64,000 nt of DNA from CAYUPI01 sp964446585 (GCA_964446585.1 CAYUPI010000011.1:1-64000); one strand, 5' to 3'; counted from the stretch's first letter, positions 43,042 through 52,455 are shown. Notes: generated by a model not told the origin, from the letters alone. Program-made: numbers and translations.

Positions 43042-44757
43042 CTACAGACCTTCACTCTGACGTTCGTTACGCACCGGCAGGAACACGTTGTCGAACACGT
43101 AATTTCCCACGCGCCGGCCCAGCTTGATGCTTTCGATCTTGTCGAATCTCCAGTGGATACCAAGATAAATGCGGCTCTGGCCATTTTCATCCTCAGCCTG
43201 CGACAACGACGAGAAGCTGCGCGGCATCAGCGGTCGTATATTACCTTCGCTGTCCCGTGTAATTCCGTTGAATTCGTCCGACACGAAGGTGAAGGCGATG
43301 TTGTCCGTCGCATAAAACCTGCGCAAAGTCTGGAACAGCGCAGCTCCAAAGCCGGCGTGGCCGGACGGGTAGGATGGGAATGGCGGCGTAAAGTTTGGTC
43401 CCGCGAGGTTGCTGCCAGGAGCGCCCAGCGGCGTCCAGGTGGGATCTCCGATGGTGGCGGGATTGTCGTCGCCGGCGCCCGTCGGGCCGGTGCCAGGGTC
43501 CGACTCGCGAATGCCGGTAATCGGCCGCCAGATGTCGTAGTAGTACTTAGCCGGAACGATGCAATTGGATCTGATGGATTCCTTTTGGGTGTCGCTCCGA
43601 TCGCGAGTCGGGAGCGGTTTCTCCAAAGCAATTCTGGCCCGCCAGTTGGTGAGCCATTCCAACTGCATTGCAGTAGACTTTCGACCACGCAAGTCGCTGG
43701 GAATTCGCAACTTCGCGAAAGAACAACTGCATCGTTCCGGCTTAGACTCCCAGATAGCGATTCCTGCGTCGGCCATGGCGACATTGACCAGGGCCAGTAG
43801 CCGCGCCAGCTCGATGCCATCGGTTCCCATCTGGTCTGCGATGTGGACAGTGATCTGATTATACAGCCTGGGCGGCGCGCAGAGGCTTGGCGTTCCGTCA
43901 TAAGCCCAAAAGATGCCTGCGTGCGTTTGGTCGGCCGTGCGCTCGCTGGGCGTAATGACGCCATCGCCGCCGATGCGTTTCGCTTCGTTGTACGCCTCCG
44001 TGTACTCCGGGCTGGTCATCGAGGGAAAGGGTGGAACGCGAAATTGATTGCCCGACTGCAGAACAAACGGGACGCAATCGCCCCAGTGCGCGCCCAGAGC
44101 CAGCGGGATCAGGCTAATCGGGTCCTGGCGCCACTTCCCCGGCTGGTCGTTTGGGACGTAGCCAAGGCCCATCAGAGGCTCGGGGATTTCGGAGCCGTCG
44201 TTGGTTTTGAGGGCGAGAATCGCCGCAGCCACCTGCTGGCCCAGATCAATTCCACCGGCCTTCGCTTCTTTATTGGCAATCTGGCCCAGCTCTTCGGCCA
44301 ACTTTTCATCGAAGGCCGCTGTCTGCGCTGAAAATAGCGCCACCAGCGTGTCATGTGCCGCCTGGCTGATGGCGGCTTGCAGGGATATCGGGCGGTTCGG
44401 CGCGAGGACACCGGTATAACTCTCATACTCCCCGACCACCGCGTTAATCACGTCGAACATCGCGATGTGGACGATGGCCATCGCCCGGCTGGCACGGCCA
44501 GGACCGAGCTGCTGCCAGAAGACACGGTTCTCACCGGGGGCGGCAGGTGTGTGGTCCAGCCCGCTGGCATCGATTGCGATTTTGTTCCAGCGGCGCACCG
44601 CCTCGAGCCCTCTCCGTGGCCCCTGTCGGGGACCCGCCTCAACCTGAGGCGTGGCCCTGCTGGAAAGTCGCGAAGCCGTCTGGCGGCTGTCAGACGCATC
44701 CGCCACGAGGGCGGAAATTGCCAGGGCGAAGACAAAGATCGAGGGAGTGGTGGTCAT
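43042..44757 (-). CDS. Second vanadium-dependent haloperoxidase/PAP2-like protein
   Basis: 571 residues with a short N-terminal export signal (SIFVFALAISALVADA). Motifs: AKYYYDIWRPITGIRES, PPFPSYPSGHAGFGAALFQTLRRF and QSRIYLGIHWRFDKIESIKLGRRVG, so all vanadate ligands expected for the family are present. It lacks the FYR-type tail of its neighbour and is only distantly similar to it. It is oriented like its neighbour and separated by 193 bases, so the two may share regulation. Confidence 0.85.
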   Translation of the reverse strand: MTTTPSIFVFALAISALVADASDSRQTASRLSSRATPQVEAGPRQGPRRGLEAVRRWNKIAIDASGLDHTPAAPGENRVFWQQLGPGRASRAMAIVHIAMFDVINAVVGEYESYTGVLAPNRPISLQAAISQAAHDTLVALFSAQTAAFDEKLAEELGQIANKEAKAGGIDLGQQVAAAILALKTNDGSEIPEPLMGLGYVPNDQPGKWRQDPISLIPLALGAHWGDCVPFVLQSGNQFRVPPFPSMTSPEYTEAYNEAKRIGGDGVITPSERTADQTHAGIFWAYDGTPSLCAPPRLYNQITVHIADQMGTDGIELARLLALVNVAMADAGIAIWESKPERCSCSFAKLRIPSDLRGRKSTAMQLEWLTNWRARIALEKPLPTRDRSDTQKESIRSNCIVPAKYYYDIWRPITGIRESDPGTGPTGAGDDNPATIGDPTWTPLGAPGSNLAGPNFTPPFPSYPSGHAGFGAALFQTLRRFYATDNIAFTFVSDEFNGITRDSEGNIRPLMPRSFSSLSQAEDENGQSRIYLGIHWRFDKIESIKLGRRVGNYVFDNVFLPVRNERQSEGL

Positions 44758-45320
44758 CCAGAATAGTGCTTGGCGTATATTGGAGGAACTCTTCTATCGA
44801 ACTCAGTTTGTATCCGGTTCAGACACAAATTTCAAGAAGGATCGGCTCGGAATATTACGGATCAGGCTTTCCGACATTATACGGAAAATGCCATGGACCG
44901 GAAATCCGAAGGCCGAAATCCGAAACCCGAAAGAAGCTCGAATCCCGAAATCTGAATCTGCGAGGGCAAGATTTCCCGATCGGTGGCGGCTCACCGCGAA
45001 CCTCGCTTCCGAGCTTCGGATCTCGTTCCCACCCTCCACGACATCGGAACCCCGAGCCAGTGTCAGTCGTCACTGTTGACACTGACCAGTCCAAATATTA
45101 ATTACTGAGCGTGCCCCGAAAAAGATCCGTGCCGTGCTCAAGCGGGGGCGAGCGGCCTGGGGATATTCCTGGCTCGTTGCCTCTGTCAGGAAACCGGTTG
45201 GGCCAAGAGCCAACCTCGATGCGACCTCGATGGAAATTCTGAGCCTTGTTTAAGCAGTGAGGTGACACTTGCACTTGCCCAATTTGGGTGTGCCTCAACT
45301 CATACCAAAAATAGAAGCAA
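44758..45320. other. Intergenic region with CCGAAATC-type simple repeats
   Basis: No convincing gene. At about 44906-44965 there is a run of units like CGAAATCCGAAACCCGAA and CCCGAAATCTGAATC, a dispersed low-complexity repeat. Open frames crossing it are low-complexity. Confidence 0.55.
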
Positions 45321-45893
45321 ATGCCCGGGAGTGAACTCCAACAAGCGGAAAACACGATTCGCTTCAGCGCCGAGTTGGTTGCGCGGAAAGCTGGCGAAGC
45401 GTTCAATCTCCATCTGCCTAAGGCTGCGAGTGCCGAGCTTCCCTCACACGGCACGACCATGGTCGAGGGAACGATCGACGGCTTCCCCTTCCGAGCCCCT
45501 CTCGAGTCCGACGGCAAAGGTGCACACGCTCTCAAGATCAGCAAAGCCTTGCAGGTTGCCGCAGGAGCGAATGCCGGAGAAACGGTCGTGGTAGAGCTGA
45601 TGCGGATCGGAGATGAGCCGGAAGTCCGGGTGCCGTCGGACCTCATCGCCGCCCTTAAAACAGCCGCAAAGGCAAAGGCCCTGTGGAGGGAGATCACCCC
45701 TATGGCCCGTCGGGAATGGGTTCGCTGGGTCAGCTCGGCTAAGCAGTCGGAGACGCGCGAGCGCCGAATCGAAAATGCGTGCGACATGCTGTCAAAAGGA
45801 AAGCGCCGGCCCTGCTGCTTCCCGGGCATCAATTGGGTGACGAAGGACCATGTAAGTCCGAACGAGACCTGGCTTCCGCTGCCGAGAAAGTAA
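45321..45893 (+). CDS. DUF1905 / YdeI-OmpD-associated (OmdA) family protein
   Basis: 190 residues. The N-terminal half (IRFSAELVARKAGEAFNLHLPKAASAELPSHGTTMVEGTIDGFPFRAPL...GANAGETVVVELMRI) is a DUF1905-type beta-barrel domain. The C-terminal half (EVRVPSDLIAALKTAAKAKALWREITPMARREWVRWVSSAKQSETRERRIENACDMLSKGKRRPCC) is the YdeI/OmdA helical domain. The family is linked to bacteriocin or peptide tolerance in a few bacteria, but the mechanism is unknown. It stands alone. Confidence 0.85.
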   Translation: MPGSELQQAENTIRFSAELVARKAGEAFNLHLPKAASAELPSHGTTMVEGTIDGFPFRAPLESDGKGAHALKISKALQVAAGANAGETVVVELMRIGDEPEVRVPSDLIAALKTAAKAKALWREITPMARREWVRWVSSAKQSETRERRIENACDMLSKGKRRPCCFPGINWVTKDHVSPNETWLPLPRK

Positions 45894-45971
45894 GAATTTG
45901 GACGCGCATCGCCTCCTCGCAAGAGCCGATGGCGTTGTGCGACTTGATAGAGCCACTGGCCGAGCCGCGCC

Positions 45972-47363
45972 ATGCGGCGTGCCGAATTTCCTCGTCGCCT
46001 CGGGACGGTTACGCATTGTAGTGTTCCCCGGATGAACCGGACGCCCATCGATTCGCTGAGATCAAACACTGCGACCCTTTTCCGCCCAGCAAACTCCACG
46101 TTGCGCGCGCACGTCCTCACGTGGGAGATGCCTCGGTTCAGGATGGCGAAACAGACCGGAGTGCGCCCGTCCCCGGGCGCAGCATCCCACCAAAGCGGCA
46201 CGGTTCCGGGAATTCGAGCACGTTCAGTCCATCGGGGGTCGCTGCGCCCGGGGACGGGCGCACTCCGGCGTCAAAAACTGAGCGGTCACGCGCACGAGTT
46301 TCTTCTGCTGGCAATTCTGGTGATGAGCCTGACCATCATGCGGGCTAACGCGGCGGATTTATTGAACGATCGCGCCATCACCATCCATTCTACGCGCGAC
46401 GTAGGCGCAAAGCGGTCCGCGTTGATCCGTTATCTTTGGGGGACGACGGGATTTCCTGAGCATCGAATGCCGGACACGGTCATTACGAATGTTTCGAGCC
46501 CGGTAAAAGCGCTTACGCACCTCGAACGCGTGGACGAGATGCGAATGGAGCTCGCGCCCGGTCTGCAAGGTCTGGCTTATCACTTTATCCCGCAGCGACC
46601 GAACTCGGAGCTGGTGGTGGTGCACCACGGCCACGCCTGCACATTCGACGACGATCCTTCACCTAAGGACATCGGCTACGGCTTGCAGCGCACGATCGAT
46701 GGCCTGCTCCGCGAAGGCTACGGCGTCCTGGGCGTGTTCATGCCGCACATGCGGCCGGGGGATTGCACCGGCCACCATGACGATATGTTCAAATCTCCGA
46801 CGGAAGGAAGCCCGATTAAATACTTCCTCGAGCCCACCGCCCTGGGACTGAACTATCTGCAGACTCGCAGCCGCGCCGGTCATTTCCCGAAATACAAAGT
46901 GTTCCACATGGCCGGGCTTTCCGGCGGAGGATGGACGACCACGATCTACGCGGCAATCGATCCGCGGATTCGCTGCAGCTTTCCTGTGGCAGGAACCATT
47001 CCGCTTTACTTGCGCGTCGGCGGTTCCGTGGGCGACCGCGAGCAATATGAGTCTGGATTTTACGGAATCGCAGGGTATCCGGACCTATACGTCCTCGGCA
47101 GTCACGGGAGAGAGCGCAAACAGGTGCAGATCCTGGTGCGGCGGGATGATTGCTGCTTTGGCGAGGCGCAACACGACGCGAAAGCGCTTGGACTTGGTTA
47201 CACCGAGGCGATGAGGGAGTATGAAGTCCGCGTTAGCGCGACTCTTCGCGACATTGGCCGAGGCTCCTTTCGATTGGAGATCGATGAGACGGCGCCCAGC
47301 CACATGATCTCGCATCATGCTGTTGAAGACGTAATGCTGGCCGAGCTGCGCAAGGCCAGGTAG
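45972..47363 (+). CDS. Exported alpha/beta-hydrolase-like protein, start uncertain
   Basis: The open frame has 463 codons, but codons ~62-99 read through palindromic repeat copy 3, so the N-terminus is doubtful. The hydrophobic segment FLLLAILVMSLTIMRANA at codons ~110-127 looks like a signal peptide, which argues for a start shortly before it; the first ATG after the repeat (46323) would cut the signal in half. The body has VVVHHGHAC (oxyanion region), AGLSGGGWTTTIYAA (nucleophile elbow, G-x-S-x-G) and a late SHHAVED that may hold the catalytic His. Function: esterase or peptidase of unknown substrate. Confidence 0.7.
   Translation: MRRAEFPRRLGTVTHCSVPRMNRTPIDSLRSNTATLFRPANSTLRAHVLTWEMPRFRMAKQTGVRPSPGAASHQSGTVPGIRARSVHRGSLRPGTGALRRQKLSGHAHEFLLLAILVMSLTIMRANAADLLNDRAITIHSTRDVGAKRSALIRYLWGTTGFPEHRMPDTVITNVSSPVKALTHLERVDEMRMELAPGLQGLAYHFIPQRPNSELVVVHHGHACTFDDDPSPKDIGYGLQRTIDGLLREGYGVLGVFMPHMRPGDCTGHHDDMFKSPTEGSPIKYFLEPTALGLNYLQTRSRAGHFPKYKVFHMAGLSGGGWTTTIYAAIDPRIRCSFPVAGTIPLYLRVGGSVGDREQYESGFYGIAGYPDLYVLGSHGRERKQVQILVRRDDCCFGEAQHDAKALGLGYTEAMREYEVRVSATLRDIGRGSFRLEIDETAPSHMISHHAVEDVMLAELRKAR
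46158..46268. repeat. Palindromic repeat, family P (copy 3)
   Basis: Arms 46158-46184 (GGAGTGCGCCCGTCCCC) and 46241-46268 (GGGGACGGGCGCACTCC) around a ~56-base loop. It lies inside the 5' part of an open frame. Confidence 0.85.
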
Positions 47364-47524
47364 GCCGCCGACAAACATTTTCGTCCCCGCCGTCGTCCTC
47401 GCCCTCGACATTCGGGTCTTCGATTCCTAGAACTGGCACGACGACGAAGACGATGTGGTTGCGGCGCCAGCCGCCCCGGGGTCATCCGTGGCTTCTTACT
47501 GCAAAGGTCGGCTAAGTCGCCGAT

Positions 47525-49507
47525 TCATTTTTCTGGCCGAGCCTCCTCCTTTTGCTTCTCCGGTGGTTTGTCGTCCTGGTATCGCCGTTTGATATTGTCC
47601 TGGTCGCGTTCAATTTTCTCAATTTCACGCTGCAGCTCGTGCATTTGGCGCTCCAGGTTTTCTCTTTGCTCCTGCAGAGCTTTCATCCGACGGGCCAGGC
47701 CAACCTTGGCTTGCTCGCGCGGATCCCCCTCGCTGCTAAATGCTCTTTCCTGCTCCTTTCTGGCGCGTGCGGGCTCTTCCTCCGTGCGCGGATTATAACG
47801 TTTCATAAACTCCCGATTTCTTTCGAGCTCTTTGCCGCGCTGAGCCACGAGCGATTGGACCAGCTCCTCCAACCGCGCAAGGCGCTCTTCGATTGAAGCG
47901 TCTCGGGAGCGGGCTTCCGGCGGCGCTGGCTGCCTTCGCAAAGCTGGGGGCCTGGCGGACCGAGGAGCCGCGCCTGGCTCGGGCGGCGGCTCGTTAACTG
48001 AGGGAGTGGCCGGCACCGGACTCAAGCTTTGCACCGCGACCACGGCGGGTAGGGCCGGGACCGGCGCGATCGGTGGCACGAGCGCGGGCAGCTCGGTCAG
48101 GTCCGGCTCCGGCGATTGCCGCTTAAGTCTGGGGCCGGAGTCCCCGGGCGTCGGTGCAGGAGTGGCTGCCACTTGGACCTCTGCCGAATCTGCATCTGCA
48201 TGGACCGCAGGTGTCGCTTGCACCGCAATCTCATCCGTGAGATCAGCCGCTTGCGACGTGTCTGGGATGCCGTCCGCGGACTGCTCCTGTGCCAAAACCA
48301 GCCTCGGCGCAAAATAGAGCGCAAGCGCGGTGGCCAGGGTGGCGGCTGAGGTGATAACACCCAGCCGGCTCGTGGCCAGTCGGGTCGAGGTATTTCTGCG
48401 TGTGTTCAGTATCATATTAATCCTTTGTCGTAGTTCGCTTTTTGTCGTTGAAACTCCAGGAGCCAGCAAAAGCCTGGGCCGGCTGATTCGGTCCGCCAGG
48501 TCGGCCAGCAGCAGCGCATAAGCCCGTGGCGGCGTGCCTTGCCGCAAGACCCAATCGTCACAGGCAAATTCACGCTCGATGACCATTCGTTTGCTGCTCC
48601 ACCAAACTGCCGGATGGAAAAAGAGGATTGCTCGAAGGATATGCTGAACCAGATTGGCCCAATCGTCGTATCGGCGCACATGCGCCAGCTCATGGCTTAG
48701 GATTTGCTCGGAGGCCAAAGGCCACGGTCGCTCAACCTCTGCGCGCGGAAGCAGAATGACTGGGTTCAGAAATCCCAGGAGAACTGGCGAACGTTGCGCG
48801 GATGAAATCCTAAGCTCTACCTTTCGGTTCATCTCCAGCTTCCGGCAGAGAGCGCGAAATCGTTCAGCCAAAGCCCCACTGGCCGCGGCAGAGGCTTGCT
48901 TGAGCTGTTGCATCCGGTGAATGTGGCGGAAGAGGAAGACGAATCGCACGAGCGCCACGCCGAGGCAAATCGAGACCAGCACCAGGCTCGTCGCGCGCGG
49001 CACATTGGCCGAGCTCGCGAGATTCCAGGACACTGGATTTCGGAATCGATTCACCGCGAGTTCGAGCCAGCGGAACTCTGAACCAGGCTGTCCCGATTGC
49101 GCCTGGCCGGTGGGCTCTGTCAGTTCGATCGAGCTGTCTCTCGCGAGCTCCAGAGTAAAATTGCGGTCCACTACGCCATGCGCAGGAGTTGGCGTGCTTG
49201 AAATTTCGACCTCGGCTTCGGCGCCAGGTGCCGCCTCTGCCCTGCGAGCTGGTGCCTCCTCGCCTGTCCGGAGCAAACCGGGTTCGGTCCTGGCTGAGCT
49301 TATGGCCCGCTGCGACAGATAGTCGCGCAAAGCATGGGCCGGAACCAGCACAGCCACCAACAGCAGCGTGCCAAACCAAATGGCATGCCGCGTTGCCGCG
49401 TTCGTGCGTCGCAAGCACTGCAAGCCGAGTGCCACCAGGCCGGCGATGATGATGCCCTGGAAAACTCCATTCATGATCGCGGCCAGGAGATGGTCGCACG
49501 CTGTCAT
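47525..49507 (-). CDS. BlaR1/MecR1-like M56 membrane metallopeptidase
   Basis: 660 residues from the ATG at 49507. Several N-terminal transmembrane segments (FQGIIIAGLVALGLQCL, AIWFGTLLLVAVLVPAHAL, SLVLVSICLGVALVRFVFLF) surround the M56 peptidase domain with the zinc motif SHELAHVRRYDDW and the downstream Glu in EREFACDDW. After a further membrane span (SAATLATALALYFAPRL) comes a Pro/Ala-rich stretch and a long charged coiled coil (LEELVQSLVAQRGKELERNREF...). There is no penicillin-binding sensor domain, so the signal is unknown. It forms the usual pair with the BlaI-like repressor gene just upstream: signal-dependent cleavage of the repressor. Confidence 0.9.
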   Translation of the reverse strand: MTACDHLLAAIMNGVFQGIIIAGLVALGLQCLRRTNAATRHAIWFGTLLLVAVLVPAHALRDYLSQRAISSARTEPGLLRTGEEAPARRAEAAPGAEAEVEISSTPTPAHGVVDRNFTLELARDSSIELTEPTGQAQSGQPGSEFRWLELAVNRFRNPVSWNLASSANVPRATSLVLVSICLGVALVRFVFLFRHIHRMQQLKQASAAASGALAERFRALCRKLEMNRKVELRISSAQRSPVLLGFLNPVILLPRAEVERPWPLASEQILSHELAHVRRYDDWANLVQHILRAILFFHPAVWWSSKRMVIEREFACDDWVLRQGTPPRAYALLLADLADRISRPRLLLAPGVSTTKSELRQRINMILNTRRNTSTRLATSRLGVITSAATLATALALYFAPRLVLAQEQSADGIPDTSQAADLTDEIAVQATPAVHADADSAEVQVAATPAPTPGDSGPRLKRQSPEPDLTELPALVPPIAPVPALPAVVAVQSLSPVPATPSVNEPPPEPGAAPRSARPPALRRQPAPPEARSRDASIEERLARLEELVQSLVAQRGKELERNREFMKRYNPRTEEEPARARKEQERAFSSEGDPREQAKVGLARRMKALQEQRENLERQMHELQREIEKIERDQDNIKRRYQDDKPPEKQKEEARPEK

Positions 49508-49511
49508 GACG

Positions 49512-49901
49512 TCAGGTCTCACTCCGGTCCTCCTTCGTTTCCCGTATTCGCCGCTTGATCGCGTCCAGCTCATCCGGCGACAGTTCCTCCTCGCGCAAGA
49601 AACTCAATACCAGCTCGCTGGGGGAACCGGCGAAAAACTTGGCCAGGAGTTGATGGACCGCTTTTCTGGCCGCCGTCTTTCGATCCACGCGCGGGAAAAA
49701 GACAAATGCGCGCCCCTCGGGGCGCGATGCCAGGAAGCCCTTGGCCTTGAGAATCCGCATCAGCGTCAGGATCGTTGTGTAGGCGTCCTTGCCTTCGAGC
49801 GCTTCGACCACCTCCGCGACGGTGGCCGAGCCCTTGGCCCAAACGACCTCCATGATCCGGTGTTCGGCGTTCGTCAGCGTCGTGGTTTTCTTGCGTGGCA
49901 C
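49512..49901 (-). CDS. BlaI/MecI/CopY-family repressor
   Basis: 129 residues. Winged helix: LTNAEHRIMEVVWAKGSATVAEVVEALEGKDAYTTILTLMRILKAKGFLASRPEGRAFVFFPRVDR, then the dimerisation helices. The conserved region around FVFFP matches the family's cleavage/hinge region. It represses its own operon with the M56 peptidase gene, which begins just after the stop codon. Two operator-like palindromes lie immediately upstream. Confidence 0.92.
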   Translation of the reverse strand: MPRKKTTTLTNAEHRIMEVVWAKGSATVAEVVEALEGKDAYTTILTLMRILKAKGFLASRPEGRAFVFFPRVDRKTAARKAVHQLLAKFFAGSPSELVLSFLREEELSPDELDAIKRRIRETKEDRSET

Positions 49902-49922
49902 AGGTGAAAATCTTTCTATTAA

Positions 49923-49981
49923 TTCTTTAGTAGTTGAATCTTAAGCTCCTCGGCAGGGGTTGTCAACTAAAACTTTAGTAG
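49923..49981 (-). promoter_or_regulatory. BlaI-type operator pair before the repressor gene
   Basis: AACTAAAACTTTAGTAG (49965-49981) contains the inverted repeat ACTAAA..TTTAGT. TCTTTAGTAGTTGA (49924-49937) is a related half-palindrome. TACTAAAG/CTTTAGTA cores are similar to known BlaI/MecI boxes. The pair lies 22-80 bases before the BlaI-like ATG. Confidence 0.65.
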
Positions 49982-49995
49982 AAAGTAAGACCTCT

Positions 49996-50310
49996 CTAAT
50001 CTGTCCTCAGGAATCGTGAAGTCTTCCACACCGCCGCTGCGGCCCGCCAGGCCCGCCAACCCACTCGCACGATGCGCCATAAGCCGCGGCGCGGCGCTCC
50101 TCTCCGCGCCACCCAAAACCCCAGCAGCGGCGCGGCGGCCAAGAGCAGCGGCTGGAACCGGCGAACCAGTCCGACAGTGCCGTCAACCCACGATATTGCG
50201 GGCCGGATATCCGCCCATTCCTGGACCAGTTTTCCGCGGAGCGCGTCGCCCTCGGACAACAGTTCCGCTTTCCGCAATTGAAGCCGCGTCAGTTCTCGGG
50301 TCGCAAACAT
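49996..50310 (-). CDS. YqjK-like small protein
   Basis: 104 residues from the ATG at 50310 (MFATRELTRLQLRKAELLSEGDALRGKLVQEW). The helical, charged N-terminus and a short hydrophobic patch (PLLLAAAPLLGFWVA) followed by an Arg-rich tail resemble E. coli YqjK. It overlaps the end of the holin-like gene by 22 bases, and the gene order yqjD-yqjE-yqjK matches enterobacteria. Function unknown; the set is membrane-associated and stress-related. Confidence 0.65.
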   Translation of the reverse strand: MFATRELTRLQLRKAELLSEGDALRGKLVQEWADIRPAISWVDGTVGLVRRFQPLLLAAAPLLGFWVARRGAPRRGLWRIVRVGWRAWRAAAAVWKTSRFLRTD

Positions 50311-50675
50311 GCGCGGTCCCTTCTGAACTCGCCCAGCGTTTCCGCGAACGCTGTCGAATTGCTCATCCGCGCGCGGAGGCCTCGCCAGGCCAGGAATGCC
50401 GCCACCAGGTAGAGTAAGCTCAACACGGCCAGCGCGGGGATTCGGGCGTTGTCCCAAAACAAAACGACGACGACGAACGTCAACAAAGTCAGCGTCATCA
50501 TCCCGAAGGCAACGAGGGCTGATGCCCAGAGAAAGAGTTCGACGAGGCGGCACTTTTCCTCGTGGAGTTCGACGGCAAAGATTTCGAGCCGGTTCTGGGC
50601 CAGCGCCAGCCCATCGTCGAGCATGCTCCGGAGCGTTGCTAGAATGCCGCCGGTGGTTTCGTTCGGTTCGTTCAT
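50289..50675 (-). CDS. YqjE-like phage-holin-family membrane protein
   Basis: 128 residues. MNEPNETTGGILATLRSMLDDGLALAQNRLEIFAVELHEEKCRLVELFLWASALVAFG is the typical start of the YqjE/holin-family-3 group; two transmembrane helices follow (FLWASALVAFGMMTLTLLTFVVVVLF and ALAVLSLLYLVAAFLAW). Not a true phage lysis protein, despite the family name. It is the middle gene of a three-gene set. Confidence 0.82.
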   Translation of the reverse strand: MNEPNETTGGILATLRSMLDDGLALAQNRLEIFAVELHEEKCRLVELFLWASALVAFGMMTLTLLTFVVVVLFWDNARIPALAVLSLLYLVAAFLAWRGLRARMSNSTAFAETLGEFRRDRACLRPEN

Positions 50676-50678
50676 GGA

Positions 50679-50975
50679 TTATTTCCGGGTTACCAGGACG
50701 CCAATCAACAGACCGATGCCGAAGGCGACGCCGATGGATTGATACGGATACTCGCGAATCACTCTGTCGGTGGCTTTGGCGCCGTCTATCGCCTTGTCTT
50801 CGAGCCGGTGGCAGGCGGCTTTGGCCGATTCCAGGGTCCGGGTCAGTCGCTCGCGCATCTCGTGGGCTTTTTCGCCGGCCGCGCCCGCCGAGGCCTGGAG
50901 CAATTCCTCCGAGTCGCGCACCACGCGTTTCAGGTCCGTCACTATTTTGTCCGTGCTTACATTTTTGGTAGTCAT
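50679..50975 (-). CDS. ElaB/YqjD-family (DUF883) membrane-anchored protein
   Basis: 98 residues. A long amphipathic helical region (TDLKRVVRDSEELLQASAGAAGEKAHEMRERLTRTLESAKAA) is followed by VIREYPYQSIGVAFGIGLLIGVLV, the conserved C-terminal anchor of YqjD/ElaB. In E. coli these tail-anchored proteins bind ribosomes in stationary phase. It is the first gene of the yqjD-yqjE-yqjK-like cluster. Confidence 0.88.
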   Translation of the reverse strand: MTTKNVSTDKIVTDLKRVVRDSEELLQASAGAAGEKAHEMRERLTRTLESAKAACHRLEDKAIDGAKATDRVIREYPYQSIGVAFGIGLLIGVLVTRK

Positions 50976-51117
50976 AATCGTCCTTTCCCGTTAACTTAGT
51001 CTCTGCGTTTTTTCGTCAGCGAGATTCAGTCAATTGATTCGTTTCCGGATCACTCTCGTCCAGATTCGTATTTCGCGCTCGTTAAATTTGGGCAAACGAC
51101 AGCACAGGAGTTTCGTC

Positions 51118-52455
51118 TTAAACGATTCCCTGGTCGAGCATTGCTTCGGCCACCTTGTGAAAGCCGGCGATGTTGGCGCCGTCCACATAATTGATGAAGC
51201 CGTCCTGTTCACCAAAGCGGACACATTGATTGTGGATGGCCCGCATGATTTCCCGCAATCGTTTGTCCACTTCATCATTGGACCACTGCAACCGCATGCT
51301 GTTCTGCGTCATCTCCAGCCCGCTCACTGACACGCCGCCGGCATTGGCGGCTTTGCCCGGACCAAAGGCCACTTTCTTACCGAGGAACACTTCCACAGCC
51401 TCGGGAGTGGATGGCATGTTCGCCCCTTCGCCCACACAGATGCAGCCCTGGTCGGTCAGGGTCCGAGCGTCGCTGCCGCTGATTTCATTTTGCGTGGCAG
51501 AAGGCAGAGCTACCTGGCAGGCGACGCCCCAGGGCCGCTGACCGGCGAAGTACTCGCACTTGAACTGTTTGGCGTATTCTTCGAGGCGGCCGCGCCTTAC
51601 ATTCTTGAGCTCTTTGAGGAAAGCCAGCTTCTCCGCGTCCATCCCTGCGCGGTCGTGCACGAAACCATTCGAATCGGAGAACGTCACGACCCGGGCGCCC
51701 ATCATCATTGCCTTCTCGGCCGCGAACTGCGCGACGTTGCCCGAGCCGGAAACGGTGACGACCTTGCCGCTGATCGAGTTGGCGCGCGCACGCAGCATTT
51801 CTTCGACAAAATAGATCAAGCCATAGCCGGTCGCTTCCTCGCGGACGCGGCTGCCGCTCCAGTTGATGCCCTTGCCCGTCAGCACGCCGGTGAACTCGTT
51901 GCACAGTTTCTTGTACTGGCCAAAAAGAAAACCAATTTCGCGGCCGCCCACGCCGATGTCGCCGGCGGGCACGTCGGTATCGGGGCCGATGTGCCGGCAC
52001 AGCTCGCTCATGAAGGCCTGGCAGAACCGCATCACCTCGTCGTCAGATTTGCCCTTCGGATCAAAATCCGAGCCACCTTTGCCGCCCCCCATCGGCAGTG
52101 TGGTGAGCGCATTCTTCAAAACCTGCTCGAAGGCCAGAAATTTCAGTGTGCCGAGTGTAACGGACGGATGGAACCGCAGCCCGCCCTTGTAAGGCCCGAT
52201 GGCGCTGTTCATCTGTACCCGAAAACCTCGATTCACCTGCACCTCGCCCTGCGCATCCGTCCAGGTGACACGAAACAACACCGCCCGCTCCGGTTCAACC
52301 ATGCGCTCAAGGATCCTGGCTTTTTTGTACTTCGGGTTCTTTTCGATGAAAGGCCAGACGGACTTGGCGACTTCGGTGACGGCCTGATGAAACTCGATCT
52401 CGGCCGGATAACGCTGCCGCAAGCCGCTCAGAAAGCTCGATAGCTCCGTTGTCAT
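51118..52455 (-). CDS. gdhA: NADP-type glutamate dehydrogenase
   Basis: 445 residues, the normal length of hexameric class I GDH. Motifs: RVTWTDAQGEVQVNRGFRVQMNSAIGPYKGGLRFHPSV, LPMGGGKGGSDFDPKGKSD (catalytic Lys region), FCQAFMSELCRHIGPDTDVPAGDIGVGGREIGFLFGQYK, TGKGINWSGS, and the Rossmann GSGNVAQFAAEKAM. It converts 2-oxoglutarate and ammonia to glutamate. It is monocistronic. Confidence 0.95.
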   Translation of the reverse strand: MTTELSSFLSGLRQRYPAEIEFHQAVTEVAKSVWPFIEKNPKYKKARILERMVEPERAVLFRVTWTDAQGEVQVNRGFRVQMNSAIGPYKGGLRFHPSVTLGTLKFLAFEQVLKNALTTLPMGGGKGGSDFDPKGKSDDEVMRFCQAFMSELCRHIGPDTDVPAGDIGVGGREIGFLFGQYKKLCNEFTGVLTGKGINWSGSRVREEATGYGLIYFVEEMLRARANSISGKVVTVSGSGNVAQFAAEKAMMMGARVVTFSDSNGFVHDRAGMDAEKLAFLKELKNVRRGRLEEYAKQFKCEYFAGQRPWGVACQVALPSATQNEISGSDARTLTDQGCICVGEGANMPSTPEAVEVFLGKKVAFGPGKAANAGGVSVSGLEMTQNSMRLQWSNDEVDKRLREIMRAIHNQCVRFGEQDGFINYVDGANIAGFHKVAEAMLDQGIV

